DNA of 5,789 nt from an uncultured Eubacteriales bacterium (GTDB lineage Bacteria; Bacillota_A; Clostridia; Christensenellales; Aristaeellaceae), in the NCBI GenBank assembly GCA_902775835.1, contig CACYNZ010000240.1, forward strand, positions 1-5,789, read 5' to 3'. The notes beneath the pieces were generated by a model. That model searched no databases. It saw only the letters and a list, made by a program, of their open reading frames with translations, and was not told where the DNA came from. Position 1 is the first letter of the stretch; each line of letters opens with the position of its first letter. Made by a program: the position numbers and the translations under genes. Positions 5,709 through 5,789 of this stretch are shown one piece after another.

Positions 5709-5789
5709 ATGGCAAAGAAAAAAATCGATGAAGCGACTGTCCAGCTGAATGGAAAAACACTGACGATCGGAAGCGGCCCTGTGGGCGTT
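5709..5789 (+). CDS. Start of a downstream gene, probably the partner permease
   Basis: Only the first 27 codons are present (MAKKKIDEATVQLNGKT...), running off the window end. AAGAAGG at 5694-5700 lies 8 nt before the ATG, and the gap from the permease stop is 17 nt, so this is a real gene in the same operon. The residues are a charged, Lys-rich start without a membrane segment so far, which fits the cytoplasmic tail of a YtcP/LplC-type second permease. Operon convention also favours that. The visible part alone is not diagnostic; a different transporter component or enzyme is possible. Confidence 0.6.
   Translation, partial: MAKKKIDEATVQLNGKTLTIGSGPVGV

Noticed and set aside
5026..5760. 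Minus-strand frame of 244 codons across the permease and the next gene
   Set aside because: It is His/Gln-rich antisense reading of hydrophobic codons, with no family match.

Overview
The window reads as a chromosomal segment of a Gram-positive anaerobe, most likely Bacillota and probably class Clostridia. Three things point this way: strong AGGAGG-type ribosome binding sites, an LplB-type carbohydrate permease, and a two-gene SufC/SufB-like iron-sulfur module of the kind common in anaerobic clostridia and archaea. GC content looks to be in the mid-fifties by eye. I see no RNA gene, insertion sequence, CRISPR array or phage gene.

Left part (1-2638, + strand): three co-directional genes that look like one transcription unit. 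They are the C-terminal part of an M20-family amidohydrolase/dipeptidase (cut by the window edge), a fold-type I PLP-dependent aminotransferase with all the usual catalytic residues, and an HD-domain phosphohydrolase-like protein. The gaps are 41 and 26 nt. The unit ends at a strong hairpin (2637-2666) that is symmetric enough to terminate transcription from both sides.

Middle part (2679-4425, - strand): a complete two-gene iron-sulfur assembly operon, a SufC-type ATPase followed 14 nt later by a 308-residue SufB/SufD-core protein. A good promoter precedes the ATPase gene and the shared terminator follows the scaffold gene. No cysteine desulfurase, SufU or second scaffold paralogue lies in the unit. 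This matches the minimal SmsCB (SUF-like minimal system) type rather than a full SUF operon, and is the most notable system in the window.

Between 4349 and 4740 lies a 392-nt divergent control region with no credible gene. It holds the suf promoter, a GC-rich inverted repeat at the predicted suf transcript start, an 18-bp near-perfect palindrome, a pair of GTGCAC repeats, a nearby direct repeat, and two sigma-A-like promoters facing the transporter gene.

Right part (4741-5789, + strand): an LplB-family ABC permease, followed after 17 nt by the first 27 codons of another gene, by context probably the partner permease. They would form the membrane channel of an oligosaccharide/polysaccharide-breakdown-product importer. 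The binding protein and any ATPase are not in view. I found no wholly new type of system; the points worth following up are the stand-alone SmsCB unit, the operator-like repeats in the divergent region, and the unexplained M20-aminotransferase-HD operon.
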